Position numbers and translations under genes: made by a program. Positions 26,301 to 41,200 of a stretch of 64,000 bases of DNA are shown here, in pieces. The stretch is from Branchipolynoe longqiensis (taxonomy: Eukaryota > Annelida > Polychaeta > Phyllodocida > Polynoidae). The first letter of the stretch is position 1. Each line of letters opens with the position of its first letter. Location of the stretch: NCBI GenBank assembly GCA_030323885.1, contig CM059191.1, positions 105,809,844-105,873,843 on the forward strand. Direction: 5' to 3'. A model generated the notes under the pieces. That model made no database searches and was not told where the DNA came from. It saw only the letters and a list, made by a program, of their open reading frames with translations.

Positions 26301-29300
26301 CCTGGTCTGTATCAGCCGCAACGTCGAGAAGGCAGGGAAGAGAAACAGGCTTCAGTGTTTATTACATTGGTTTGACTGGACCGGGAACCAAACTCCCGCC
26401 CTTCCGCACGCCCGCGCTCTATCGATTAGACCACGTCGCCTGGTGAGAGACTAGAGGTGTTTCAGTTCTATCTCTGAGAGGAAGCCTATGGAAGTGTAAG
26501 TTGTCAGTATTCCCTGTCACTCGAATACTGAGGGGAGCCTTAAGCCCCAGTCACACAGAGCCGGACGAGCCCCGCATTTTGAGCCGGACCACCCACGGAC
26601 CAACGGCCCGGACTGTCCCGGACCGCCACGGATAAAATCACTGTTTTCGTCGATTTTTGCCTCGCAGTCACACATTCCCGGACGAGCCCCGGACCAAAGG
26701 CCGGACCGCCCCGGACCACCCCCGGACCGCCCCAGACCACCCCCGGAACGGCCCTGTACGAGCCCGGACCGGCCCCTGACTAACCCGGACGAGGCCAGAC
26801 CACCCCCCCGGACCACCCCCAGACTATCCCGGATCACCCCCGGACAGTCCGGGAGTGGTCCGCGGCTAGGCCGGGGGTAGTCCTGGATAGTCCGGGGATG
26901 GTCCGGGTCAAACCGTGGCTCAAAATGACCCCGGACCACCCCCGGTCCACCCCCGGAATACCCGGACCACCCCCGGATCAGGCCGGACCAGGCCGGATTG
27001 AGCCCAGATCGCAAAATCCCCCGGACCACCCCGGATGTTTTAAACATTTTAAAACATCCGGGGCCGAGCCCGGACGGCGCCAGACGAGCCACAGATCAGG
27101 GGATGTCGGCACGGACGAGCCATGGATCACCCCGGATCGCCCCGGATGGCGGTCCAGGGCTCGTCCGGCCCCTGATCCGGGTATGTGTGACTGGGGCTTT
27201 AGCACTGAATGAAGCTACCAGTCGCAGTTTCACCCCCTGAGGCCTCACTGCGCATGACTGACCTGGCGCTCCACAGTCCGCACACAGACGGTTGTTATAA
27301 TTTTCATAAACCTCCTTCAGTATCTGAAAATAAAACCAGAAGAGTTCGTTCAGGCATTGGTCTTAAATCTTGTCAGGCATAAACTCTTAATTACAAACGG
27401 GCTGTATGCAATATTCCGGGTTAAAAAAAGAAGAAAGAAATTTACACTTTTATTTTTAAAAAGAAAAAGTTTGTATTGTTTACTAATTTATTTACAGAAG
27501 TACAATCAGGTTAATAATAAATGGGTCTTCAATTGACCGGTATGCTCAATTCTAATGTATATATAAATAGCATGCATTGCTAGAAACGTTACTGGGAACA
27601 GATTTGCTTCAGTGCTTAGAAACAGCCAAGGGGTAAAATAATGGGTAGAATAAGGTAACTTTACTAAAGTCTTTAGTGTTCAAACACAAGAAATAATTCA
27701 GTATATTATTTAGTGTAGGTATATACTATAAATAATCAAATTTAAGTATTTTTAATGGTCGTAATAACATTTATAATATATAATGAATAACACATTATGC
27801 GAGTACAAATAACGGAAGGTTATTTATCCCGTTTTATACTCAACCACCAAATGTAACTAACTCTACTTGTGTTGTACTGGTGGCGCCCCCATCGGCTCTC
27901 TACCGCACTACCTTGCTACTACTACCATAAGCATATTCAGCGCTGAAAGGAGAGGGACAACCAGCCACGTTTGAACTTGTCTGAGCCTGTTTGGACTTGC
28001 AGGAAATGGATTTTCCTCTTCTCGTTCTCGCGAGAACTCAGTGTCAGCCAATCAGAGCTGTTCTTTTTTATTGCAAATGGTGGCCCCATAAGGGGCGGCC
28101 ATTTGCAATCGAAAAGAACAGCTCTGATTGGCTCAAATTATGGAAAGATCCCATTATTTTTTTAGTAGTTTCTTCTTCAGACATAGTTACACATATAATC
28201 TTTTGCACAGATTACAGTGCTTGAAGTATATTTTTAATTTATCTACATCAACTTCTGTTTAAATCACACAATATCAGGACATAAAGAATGGGAAACTATT
28301 CCTGCAAGGGTATGCTCAATATGGGACAGTGGTCACCCGTTTTTCCTCCTTTCTTCGCAGTGGACCCTTCTCACTACTACCAGTCCTCACCTGACATCCA
28401 AAGATTATAACTTCATCCTGATCGACAAGTTATTGTTTGTTTAATATTCAAATTGGGTTGGATGATCGGGTCGAGCTCGTCCCGTCCTGATATGACCTTA
28501 GATGTTGCCAGGACATAAAACTCCCACAACCAAATCATTCACTGTCATTGCAACAAGCACAATCCCCTCTCCGTCACCTTCCATTATTATCGCCCAATCA
28601 CAGCAGGGCCCACCCACTGACACCGAGCCGGTCGGTTGGTTGGTTATTGGAGTTTTACATCCTGGCAACATCTAAGGTCATATCAGGATGGGTACCGGCT
28701 TGTGACAGTGCTCACTCATGTCAATTTTTATAGTGCTTCCCCACTTAGAAATCAGGCCGCCGGCACCATGACCCAATATCACATTATCCTGACACTGAGC
28801 TAACCAGTCCTTGCCCTCTCCTAAGCGACAAGTATCAATTTTAAAGTCATTGGTTTGACTCGACCGGGAACCGAACATCCGACCTTCCGCACGTGACGCT
28901 CGCACCTGGTCCGAGCCGGTGTGAGATAATATTCTGACTCCCGTAATAAAGTAACTCCCCAGTCACCTTATTATACATAATACTCCCCCTCTCAGGTTGT
29001 GACTGTAGCTCAATGGATCTTTGTCATGGGTTAGAGGATATGTCAACTCTTTTTAAATTATTTAAATTATTTTAAAGACATGACAGCTACTCATTTTCAT
29101 GTATGTTGATGTATGTATGTCACAGACATTTTTAAAATTGATTGTGAGCTTTTTCATTCTGAATAAAAGCAATGGTTAAATAATGACAGACCAAACTGTA
29201 GACACTTCTTGCTGTAAATATGCCCTTTGCTGCCGACATGGTGTAAAACAACCACCAATCAGACGTCACACTTCCCTCATCCAAGGGATGTTTGTTTAGA

Positions 29301-32161
29301 AACTGACTTGTACAACATTCCAAGCTATGGCTTTTAGGAATGACTTAGCATCTACCTGCTATTAATTTGCTTTATGAGACCAGGGGTAGTTTGTTGGTGA
29401 TACTCAAGTTCGTTGCTGGGCGCGCATGCGGGAGGGGGTGGGTCTGAGGGGATTCAACAATAATTATTGGTGCCTTAGTAACTTACCATGCAACCTATAA
29501 TAAATAACACCACATAACGACCAACTTGTGGCTTTGGGCACATCCCGTTTGTGAATGAACTAGGGTATACGTTGGAAATGTGTTAAACTGCATTCACAAT
29601 AACAACACTAATGTTTCCCTCCTAGAGAGTATTCATTCAATTCAATTCATACTACACCTCCCATTAAAACTGGCTGGGGGTTCTGGGTACATGCAAACGC
29701 GCCACAATTTGGGGAAGAATGAGGCGGTGTTAAGGGTGTGGAGGGGTGCAACAACCATTCAGTCATTCAGGGCGAAACCTGTGTGTGTGCATCTCCACCA
29801 CAAGTCACTGCCTGCACTCGTCTAGGTATCCTTGTGTGTGTGCATCTCCACCACAAGTCACTGCCTGCACTCGTGTAGGTAGCCTTGTATGTGTTCATCT
29901 CCACCGCAGGTCACTGCCTGCACTCATGTAGGTAGCCTTGTGTGTGTGCATCTCCACCACAGGTCACCGCTTGCACTCATGTAGGTAGCCATGTGTGTGC
30001 ATCTCCACCACAGGTCACCGCTTGCACTCATGTAGGTAGCCCTGTGTGTGTGCATCTCCACTACAGGTCACCACCTGCACTCATGTAGGTAGGTCTGTGT
30101 GTGCATTTCTACAACAGGTCACCGCTTGCACTCATGTAGGTAGCCCTGTGTGTGCATCTCCACCACAGGTCACCGCTTGCACTCATGTAGGTAGCCTTGT
30201 GTGTGTGCATCTCCACTACAGGTCACCACCTGCACTCATGTAGGTAGCCCTGTGTGTGTGCATCTCCACCACAGGTCACCGCTTGCACTCATGTAGGTAG
30301 CCCTGGTTGGGCATTTCTACAACAGGTCACTGCCTGCATTCATGTAGGTAGCCCTGTGTGTGCATCTCCACCACAGGTCACCACCTGCACTCATGTCGGT
30401 AGCCCTGTGTGTGTGTTCATCTTCACCACAGGTCCTTGCCAGCACTCGTGTAGGTAGCCCTGTTTGTGTGCATCTCCACCGCAGGTCACTGCCTGCATTC
30501 ATGTAGGTAGCCCTGTGTGTGTGCATCTCCACCGCAGGTCACTGCCTGCATTCATGTAGGTAGCCCTGTGTGTGTGCATCTCCACCACAGGTCATTGCCT
30601 GCACTCGTGTAGGTAGCCCTGTTTGTGTGCATCTCCACCGCAGGTCACTGCCTGCATTCATGTAGGTAGCCCTGTGTGTGTGCATCTCCACCACAGGTCA
30701 TTGCCTGCACTCGTGTAGGTAGCCCTGTTTGTGTGCATCTCCACCGCAGGTCACTGCCTGCACTCATGTAGGTAGCCCTGTGTGTGCATCTCCACCACAG
30801 GTCATTGCCTGCACTCGTGTAGGTAGCCCTGTTTGTGTGCATCTCCACCGCAGGTCACTGCCTGCACTCATGTAGGTAGCCTTGTGTGTGTGCATCTCCA
30901 CCACAGGTCATTGCCTGCACTCGTGTAGGTAGCCCTGTTTGTGTGCATCTCCACCGCAGGTCACTGCCTGCACTCATGTAGGTAGCCCTGTGTGTGCATC
31001 TCCACCACAGGTCACTGCCTGCACTCATGTAGGTAGCCCTGTGTGTGTGCATCTCCACCGCAGGTCACTGCCTGCATTCATGTAGGTAGCCCTGTGTGTG
31101 TGCATCTCCAACCACCAGGTCACCGCTTTTGCACATCATGTTAGGTTTTTTTTTAAGCCTGGTGGTGTGTGCATCTCCACTACAGGTCACCACCTGCATC
31201 TCATGTAGGTTAGCCCTGTGTGTGCATCTCCACCACCTGGTCATTTGCCAGCACTCCTGTAGGTAGGTCGGGGTGAGCATTTCTACAAACAGTTGTCACC
31301 GCTTGCACTCCATGCAGGAATGCCTTGTGTGGTGCATCTCCCACCGCAGGTCACTAGGTCACCGCTTGCACTCATGCAGGTAGCCTTGTGTGTGTGCATC
31401 TCCACCGCAGGTCACTGCCTGCATTCATGTAGGTAGCCCTGTATGTGTGCATCTCCACCACAGGTCATTGCCTGCACTCGTGTAGGTAGCCATGTTTGTG
31501 TTCATCTCCACCGCAGGTCACTGCCTGCATTCATGTAGGTAGACCTGTGTGTGCATCTCCACCACAGGTAGCATGTCTTTTTCTTTAATATTTGTTGTAT
31601 TATCAATTAAAAGTCTTGTATTTAAAACAGCCTAAAATATCATGAAAATGAGATTTTGTAACTATCAAAGAATACATAGAATCATTTTATGTTGCTATGA
31701 TATATACGCTACAATTGATTTCCTTTTTAAAAAGTGGACAACTAAGTTGTAACATCAGTGCAGTGGTGACCTGGTAGGGGGCGTGGTGACTGGGTTAATG
31801 CACCGAAGTAAACTTTTTTCTAATAAAAAAAAAGAAGTTTTATACAAGTAACATATACTGCATCATTATCAGTAATGTTATATACCTGATATTTTAGTTC
31901 TATTTTGTTGTTTAACAAAAGGTTTCTGCTCTCTATTCAACCACAAAACAAACCTTTGCTGGGTTTTTCAATGGCTGATTCAGCTGCTTTACGGCGGGAA
32001 ACAAAATGGACAATTACTGTCATTTGATTTTTACTACTAATTATACGCAGTGAAATTTACCCAAACAATACAATATTGTTTAATTTAAGGATATTTTATG
32101 TCCAGTTAATTTTGTGGTTAATTTGTAAAGTTGCACAATCCAATGGGTTTGAGTGTAATAT

Positions 32162-32233
<72 letters not shown>

Positions 32234-35200
32234 AATATATATATTAAGTTGATCGCTATAATCTACCTTACTTTAGTTTGGATTAACTTGAATTAAAATT
32301 GGGTAACTTTGGAGATATTTGAAGTGATTTAGGCTTGCATGATGTGCAGCGGTGACAAGTTCTATTAAATTCACTTAACATTCCTTTGCAGCAGTGACAA
32401 GTTCTATTAAATTGACTTAACATTCCTTTGCAGCAGTGACAAGTTCCATTAAATTGACTTAACATTCCTTTGCAGCAGTGACAAGTTCTATTAAATTCAC
32501 TTAACATTCCATTGCAGTAGTGACAAGTTCTATTAAATTCACTTAACATTCCTTTGCAGTGGTGACAAGTTCTATTAAATTCACTTAACATTCCTTTGCA
32601 GCAGTGACAAGTTCTATTAAATTCACTTAACATTTCTTTACAGCAGTGACATGTTCTATTAAATTCACTTAACATTCCTTTGCAGCAGTGATACGTTCTA
32701 TTAAATTCACTTAACATTCCTTTGCAGTGGTGACAAGTTCTATTAAATTCACTTAACATTCCTTTGCAGCAGTGACATGTTCTATTAAATTCACTTAACA
32801 TTTCTTTACAGCAGTGACATGTTCTATTAAATTCACTTAACATTCCTTTGCAGCAGTGACAAGTTCTATTAAATTCACTTAACATTCCTTTGCAGCAGTG
32901 ACAAGTTCTATTAAATTCACTTAACATTTCTTTACAGCAGTGACATGTTCTATTAAATTCACTTAACATTCCTTTGCAGCAGTGACAAGTTCTATTAAAT
33001 TCACTTAACATTCCTTTGCAGCAGTGATAAGTTCTATTAAATTGACTTAAGAGTCCTTTGCAGCAGTGATAAGTTCTATTAAATTCACTTAACAGTCCTT
33101 TGCAGTGGTGACAAGTTCCATTAAATTCACCTAACATTTCTTTACAGCAGTGACATGTTCTATTAAATTCACTTAACATTTCTTTACAGCAGTGACATGT
33201 TCTATTAAATTCACTTAACATTTCTTTACAGCAGTGACATGTTCTATTAAATTCACTTAACATTCCTTTGCAGCAGTGATAAGTTCTATTAAATTGACTG
33301 AACAGTCCTTTGCAGTGGTGACAAGTTCTATTAAATTCACTTAACATTCCTTTGCAGCAGTGACAAGTTCTATTAAATTCACTTAACATTCCTTTGCAGC
33401 AGTGACAAGTTCTATTAAATTGACTGAACAGTCCTTTGCAGCAGTGACAAGTTCTATTAAATTCACTTAACATTCCTTTGCAGCAGTGACAAGTTCTATT
33501 AAATTGACTGAACAGTCCTTTGCAGCAGTGACAAGTTCTATTAAATTTGCTTAACATTCCTTTGCAGCAGTGACAAGTTCTATTAAATTCACTTAACATT
33601 CCTTTGCAGCAGTGACAAGTTCTATTAAATTCACTTGACATTTCTTTACAGCAGTGACATGTTCTATTAAATTCACTTAACATTCCTTTGCAGCAGTGAT
33701 AAGTTCTATTAAATTGACTGAACAGTCCTTTGCAGCAGTGACAAGTTCTATTAAATTCACTTAACATTCCTTTGCAGCAGTGACAAGTTCTATTAAATTC
33801 ACTTAACATTTCTTTGCAGCAGTGATAAGTTCTATTAAATTGACTGAACAGTCCTTTGCAGTGGTGACAAGTTCTATTAAATTCACTTAACATTCCTTTG
33901 CAGCAGTGACAAGTTCTATTAAATTCACTTAACATTCCTTTGCAGCAGTGATAAGTTCTATTAAATTCACTTAACATTCCTTTGCAGCAGTGATAAGTTC
34001 TATTAAATTGACTGAACAGTCCTTTGCAGCAGTGACAAGTTCTATTAAATTCACTTAACATTCCTTTGCAGCAGTGACAAGTTCTATTAAATTCACTTAA
34101 CATTTCTTTACAGCAGTGACATGTTCTATTAAATTCACTTAACATTCCTTTGCAGCAGTGATAAGTTCTATTAAATTGACTGAACAGTCCTTTGCAGTGG
34201 TGACAAGTTCTATTAAATTCACTTAACATTCCTTTGCAGCAGTGACAAGTTCTATTAAATTCACTTAACAGTCCTTTGCAGCAGTGATAAGTTCTATTAA
34301 ATTGACTGAACAGTCCTTTGCAGCAGTGACAAGTTCTATTAAATTTGCTTAACATTCCTTTGCAGCAGTGACAATTTCTATTAAATTGACTGAACAGTCC
34401 TTTGCAGCAGTGACAAGTTCTATTAAATTCACTTAACATTCCTTTGCAGCAGTGACAAGTTCTATTAAATTGACTGAACAGTCCTTTGCAGCAGTGACAA
34501 GTTCTATTAAATTCACTTAACATTCCTTTGCAGCAGTGACAAGTTCTATTAAATTCACTTAACATTCCTTTGCAGCAGTGATAAGTTCTATTAAATTGAC
34601 TTAACAGTCCTTTGCAGCAGTGACAAGTTCTATTAAATTCACTTAACATTCCTTTGCAGCAGTGATAAGTTCTATTAAATTGACTTAACAGTCCTTTGCA
34701 GCAGTGACAAGTTCTATTAAATTCACTTAAAATTCCTTTGCAGCAGTGACAAGTTCTATTAAATTCACTTAACATTCCTTTGCAGCAGTGATAAGTTCTA
34801 TTAAATTGACTTAACAGTCCTTTGCAGCAGTGACAAGTTCTATTAAATTGACTGAACAGTCCTTTGCAGCAGTGACAAGTTCTATTAAATTGACTTAACA
34901 TTCCTTTGCAGCAGTGATAAGTTCTATTAAATTGACTGAACAGTCCTTTGCAGCAGTGACAAGTTCTATTAAATTCACTTAACATTCCTTTGCAGCAGTG
35001 ACAAGTTCTATTAAATTCACTTAACATTCCTTTGCAGCAGTGATAAGTTCTATTAAATTCACTTAACATTCCTTTGCAGCAGTGACAAGTTCTATTAAAT
35101 TTGCTTAACATTTCTTTACAGCAGTGACATGTTCTATTAAATTCACTTAACATTCCTTTGCAGCAGTGACAAGTTCTATTAAATTCACTTAACATTCCTT

Positions 35201-38200
35201 TGCAGCAGTGATAAGTTCTATTAAATTGACTGAACAGTCCTTTGCAGCAGTGACAAGTTCTATTAAATTGACTGAACAGTCCTTTGCAGCAGTGACAAGT
35301 TCTATTAAATTGACTGAACAGTCCTTTGCAGCAGTGACAAGTTCTATTAAATTGACTTAACATTCCTTTGCAGCAGTGATAAGTTCTATTAAATTGACTG
35401 AACAGTCCTTTGCAGCAGTGACAAGTTCTATTAAATTTGCTTAACATTCCTTTGCAGCAGTGATAAGTTCTATTAAATTGACTGAACAGTCCTTTGCAGC
35501 AGTGACAAGTTCTATTAAATTCACTTAACATTCCTTTGCAGCAGTGATAGTTCTATTAAATTCACTTAACATTCCTTTGCAGCAGTGACAAGTTCTATTA
35601 AATTCACTTAACATTTCTTTACAGCAGTGACATGTTCTATTAAATTCACTTAACATTCCTTTGCAGCAGTGATAAGTTCTATTAAATTGACTGAACAGTC
35701 CTTTGCAGTGGTGACAAGTTCTATTAAATTCACTTAACATTCCTTTCCAGCAGTGACATGTTCTATTAAATTCACTTAACATTTCTTTACAGCAGTGACA
35801 TGTTCTATTAAATTCACTTAACATTCCTTTGCAGCAGTGATAAGTTCTATTAAATTCACTTAACATTCCTTTGCAGCAGTGACATGTTCTATTAAATTCA
35901 CTTAACATTCCTTTGCAGCAGTGATAAGTTCTATTAAATTCACTTAACAGTCCTTTGCAGTGGTGACAAGTTCCATTAAATTCACTTAACATTTCTTTAC
36001 AGCAGTGACATGTTCTATTAAATTCACTTAACATTTCTTTACAGCAGTGATAAGTTCTATTAAATTGACTGAACAGTCCTTTGCAGCAGTGACAAGTTCT
36101 ATTAAATTCACTTAACATTCCTTTGCAGCAGTGACATGTTCTATTAAATTGACTGAACAGTCCTTTGCAGCAGTGACATGTTCTATTAAATTCACTTAAC
36201 ATTCCTTTGCAGCAGTGATAAGTTCTATTAAATTCACTTAACAGTCCTTTGCAGTGGTGACAAGTTCCATTAAATTCACTTAACATTTCTTTACAGCAGT
36301 GACATGTTCTATTAAATTCACTTAACATTCCTTTGCAGCAGTGATAAGTTCTATTAAATTGACTGAACAGTCCTTTGCAGTGGTGACAAGTTCTATTAAA
36401 TTCACTTAACATTCCTTTGCAGCAGTGACAAGTTCTATTAAATTTGCTTAACATTCCTTTGCAGCAGTGATAAGTTCTATTAAATTGACTGAACAGTCCT
36501 TTGCAGTGGTGACAAGTTCTATTAAATTCACTTAACATTCCTTTGCAGTGGTGACAAGTTCTATTAAATTTGCTTAACATTCCTTTGCAGCAGTGATAAG
36601 TTCTATTAAATTGACTGAACAGTCCTTTGCAGTGGTGACAAGTTCTATTAAATTCACTTAACATTCCTTTGCAGTGGTGACAAGTTGTATTAAATTTGCT
36701 TAACATTCCTTTGCAGCAGTGATAAGTTCTATTAAATTGACTGAACAGTCCTTTGCAGTGGTGACAAGTTCTATTAAATTTGCTTAACAGTCCTTTGCAG
36801 CAGTGACAAGTTCTATTAAATTGACTGAACAGTCCTTTGCAGCAGTGACAAGTTCTATTAAATTCACTTAACATTCCTTTGCAGTGGTGACAAGTTCTAT
36901 TAAATTTGCTTAACATTCCTTTGCAGCAGTGATAAGTTCTATTAAATTGACTGAACAGTCCTTTGCAGTGGTGACAAGTTCTATTAAATTTGCTTAACAG
37001 TCCTTTGCAGCAGTGATAAGTTCTATTAAATTGACTGAACAGTCCTTTGCAGCAGTGATAAGTTCCATTAAATTGACTTAACAGTCCTTTGCAGGGTTAA
37101 ATGCTTTAATGTCTAAACTGGACATGTAGGATCATATTTAGGCAGTGTTCTGATTCGGAAAATGTGATGGCTTATCAGATTATGCAACTTTAACAGCCTG
37201 CACTTGATAATAATATGACATGTCAAGTCGAAGTAAAATTACCTTTTATGAAAGAGGATTAGGGCTGGTTTTTCTTTAAGACGCTATAATTGTATTTACA
37301 TTGTGTAGGCTGCATTATCGAGTGCTTAAAGCTGCATAGTCCAATGAAAACATCAAATTTTCAAAACCAAAACGATTATCTAGATTTGATTCTACATATC
37401 TAACTTAGATTCTGGTGCACTTATTAAACATTTGTCACCACTTAGAAGGGATTACTGAGACAATTTAGTAGAACCTGTTACTATAGAACAGTGTGGTGTC
37501 AGAGTTTTGGCATGCTTGCAAAAATTAATTTGGCATGTTTGCACCTCATATATCTCAAAAGTTAGCCATTTAAAATAAAGATACTTCAAACTAGGTTAAG
37601 GTAAATTATAACGATCAAGCTAATAGATTTATCTCAGAAAATGAGAGAAACTCAAAACCATCGGACTTTGCAACTTTAAGAAGTTATTATTTATATACAG
37701 CGGATTTAAAGTTAACTGCACGTGGTGCTGTGCTTATAAACTGACATCTTGCACCTCGAGTGACTAAGGCCTCAGTCACACTATGGCTTGTGATCACTTT
37801 CCTACCACTTTCCCACCAAAAGCTGCCGACCTCCTTGCGACCAAAGCAAAAAAAAAGGGTGGGAAAACAATGGTCAGTGATTGGTCGCCGACTGCTCGGT
37901 GTCATCCGGGCGACCATTTTGGGTACAATGAGGTTGCAGGTGCTGCACCAAAAACCTTATAAACAAAACAGTCGCCCGGACATCACTGACCATTTCCAAC
38001 GCTTGTGACTAGTTGGCAACCAGTCGGCCTTTTGGTCGCAAAGTGGTCACAAAGTGGTCGTCAGTGGTGGCAAGCCATAGTGTGATTGGAGCTTAACTAG
38101 CTGATACAGAACCACACTGCGTCCTCCGCCACACCTTACAAAAAAGCATCTGCTGAAACCACCTTCTTTACTTTCCCATCTTAGAAGGACTAACTCTGCA

Positions 38201-41200
38201 AATTTACAAAACGCAAAGGAACAATCCACTACTAGACTGGAGTTCTGTGACGAGACAATTGAGGGCTTCCACTGATTATTTAAACCTTAGACATGATAAA
38301 AGGTAAGTTACCGTGTTGTCGCCAAGCCCGTCAGCGATCCCCTCCTCGAAGGACTCCTTCCACGACAGCAGCTCGGACTCGCTTTCACACAGCAGCCTGC
38401 ATGCAGGGAGGTCACAAAAGACGGTCAGTGGCAGCTGGGTGGCACTTCCGGCATTCGCAGTGTGCAGCACACAAAACAACCCGCCCTTTAACTGAGCAGT
38501 CTGAAATATCCCACCTAACCTCAGACTACTTCACCGAATCCTCACTTAAAAATTGATACTTGTCTCTTCCTAGCCTGGCGCTCGCCATTATTAGGATAGG
38601 GCAAGGACTGGTTGGCCCAGTGTCAAGATAATGTGATTGAGTGGTATATCAGGTCATTGTGCTGGTGGCGTGATCTCCCAGTGGGGCAGCACTATAAAGT
38701 TGCCATGAGTGTGCACTGTTACAAGTCGATACCCGTCCTGATATTACCTTAGATGTTGCCTGGATGTAAAACTCCAACAACCAACCAACTTCACCCAATC
38801 TCATACCTAACAGACCAAGATTAGGAGTAGGACGTAACTGAACCAGTCTTTGATCTAATTGACTCAGACGAGGAGTAGGACGTAACTGAACCAGTCTTTG
38901 ATCAAACCCGACCCAGACTAGGAGTAGGACGTAACTGAACCAGTCTTTGATCTAATTGACTCAGACTAGGAGTAGGACATAACTGAACCAGTCTTTGATC
39001 TAACCCGACCCAGACTAGGAGTAGGACGTAACTGAACCAGTCTTTGATCTAATTGACTCAGACTAGGAGTAGGACGTAACTGAACCAGACTTTGATCTAA
39101 CCCGACCCAGACTAGGAGTAGGACATAACTGAACCAGTCTTTGATCTAACCCGACCCAGACTAGGAGTAGGACGTAACTGAACCAGTCTTTGATCTAATT
39201 GACTCAGACTAGGAGTAGGACATAACTGAACCAGTCTTTGATCTAACCCGACCCAGACTAGGAGTAGGACATAACTGAACCAGACTTTGATCTAATTGAC
39301 TCAGACTAGGAGTAGGACATAACTGAACCAGTCTTTGATCTAACCCGACCCAGACTAGGAGTAGGACGTAACTGAGCCAGACTTTGATCTAACCCGACCC
39401 AGACTAGGAGTAGGACGTAACTGAACCAGTCTTTGATCTAACCCGACCCAGACTAGGAGTAGGACGTAACTGAACCAGTCTTTGATCTAACCTGACCCAG
39501 ACTAAGGGTAGGACGTAACTGAACCAGTCTTTGATCTAATTGACCCAATTGTATATTTAATTGACCCAGTCTCTGATCTAATTGACCCAGGCTCAGATTT
39601 AATTGACCCAGTCTCGGATGTAACTGATAGCTAACTTTGTTTGTTTGTTTTGTTGTGTTATATCATTATGTTCTAGCAACATCTAAGGTCATAGCAGGAC
39701 GGGTACCGACTTGCAACAGTGCACACTCATGTTGACTTTATAGTGCAGCCCCACTGAGACCATGCTGCTGGCACCATGACCCGATATCTCACACAGTCAC
39801 ATTATCCTAATACCAGTCCTTGTCCTATCCTATTAATGACAAGCGACAGGCTAGGTAGCGACAAATGTCAATTTTCAAAGTCATTGGTTTGACTCGATCG
39901 GGAATCGAACTCCCGACTTTCCACATGGGAAACCTGCGCTCTACCGATTCGGTCACCGCGTCCGGTCGATAGCTAAATGTGACGCTACATACTTCCTGTA
40001 TGTTCTTAGTCCACGTTAATTAGCCATCGATTGAAAAAAAATGTATATGGTAATACAAAATTTGAAATGGCAAGACTTATTCGCCAAAACACAATAAACC
40101 AATATCAGGTTTCCCACGAACAAAACAAAAATATTCACATTCAGAGATAACCACTGGTTTTCAGCCTGAGCTACTCATTTAAAAAAAGAAAATTGGTAAA
40201 TATTTTATTCATCTGAATACATATTTTGTCAGTGCGAGGCACTGATCTACCTTTAAACAAGTGCATTAATATTGTATATTGTAATAAGTTTTGCTTAACA
40301 ACAGCCTTAAAGACGGACCATAAATGTCAACAGATTTCACAATCTTGATAAGGTTAGAACTCGGTTTGCGTTCCAGGCTCCCTGATCGCAACAAAAATGT
40401 CAATTAAATGTGACCGATAACGACTATAGCATGATAATGTCACGGGGGTGATGAAAATGGGAAATATTGCGCCTAGAGTGGGACTCAAACCCACATCACT
40501 TTGCATTCCAGGCCAGTGTGCTAACCATTACACCACCTAGGCTCCCTGATATCAACACACTACCCATGCCTACCTGTCTATGTGGTTACTTGCCTGAGAG
40601 GTCAGTGAGGACCACTACACTAGTCCCCCTGGAATTGTAAGTCTTTTAATGCTTACAATTACATTCATACATGCATGCACTAACACATACATACACAGGG
40701 TAGGTTCAACAACCATACAGCGCAAAGCTTGTACAGGATCCTAGTCATGGCACCAGTGTCTTGGGGGTGATGAAAATGGGAAATATTGCGCCTAGAGTGG
40801 GACTCGAACCGACATCTCTTTGCATTCCGGGCCAGTGTGCTAACCATTACAGCACCTAGGCTCCCTGATATCAACACACTACCCACACCTACCTGTCTAT
40901 GTGGTTACTTGCCTGAGAGGTCAGTGCAGACCACTACACTAATAAGCAAGCCAAACATGGGTTCACACCTGTCTCGAACACTATGAAGATTGTGAAGAAC
41001 TACCCCGTGTAGCGGCCGTCACTCAGTAATCTGAGGGAGGGCGACGCCCCATGGAACGACTGAGCTGCACCCATCATTCAGCACGATGACGTCACCCATC
41101 AGCGTTCAGTGTTCTAGTGTAAGAACCTACCCGAAGGAGACACGGGGTGTGGTGAGCAGCAACTTGAACTTGCCAGCGTCCTTCACCGAGGCGAGTTGGA

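Larger units (their letters stand above)
32124..37193. mobile_element. TTAA-type MITE with giant internal 42-bp expansion
   Basis: The left end gtaaagttgcacaatccaat and subterminal aactttggagatattt match the left part of other copies. The right end (acatgtaggatcatatttag ... ttatcagattatgcaacttt followed by aa) matches their right part. The interior is an (AT)n run (32165-32235) plus about 4.75 kb of 42-bp units. Without the expansion the element would be about 350 bp, like 25861-26212. Confidence 0.8.

Noticed and set aside
26517..27092. 191-codon Gly/Pro/Arg-rich frame
   Set aside because: It lies within a CCGGACC-repeat MITE bounded by TTA duplications, so it reflects composition only.
32283..36916. 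1082- and 463-codon cysteine-rich repeat protein (MLSEFNRTCHCCKG)
   Set aside because: A 42-bp tandem repeat is 14 codons, so one stop-free frame persists mechanically. Variant sites change amino acids freely, and the array lies inside a MITE with terminal repeats.
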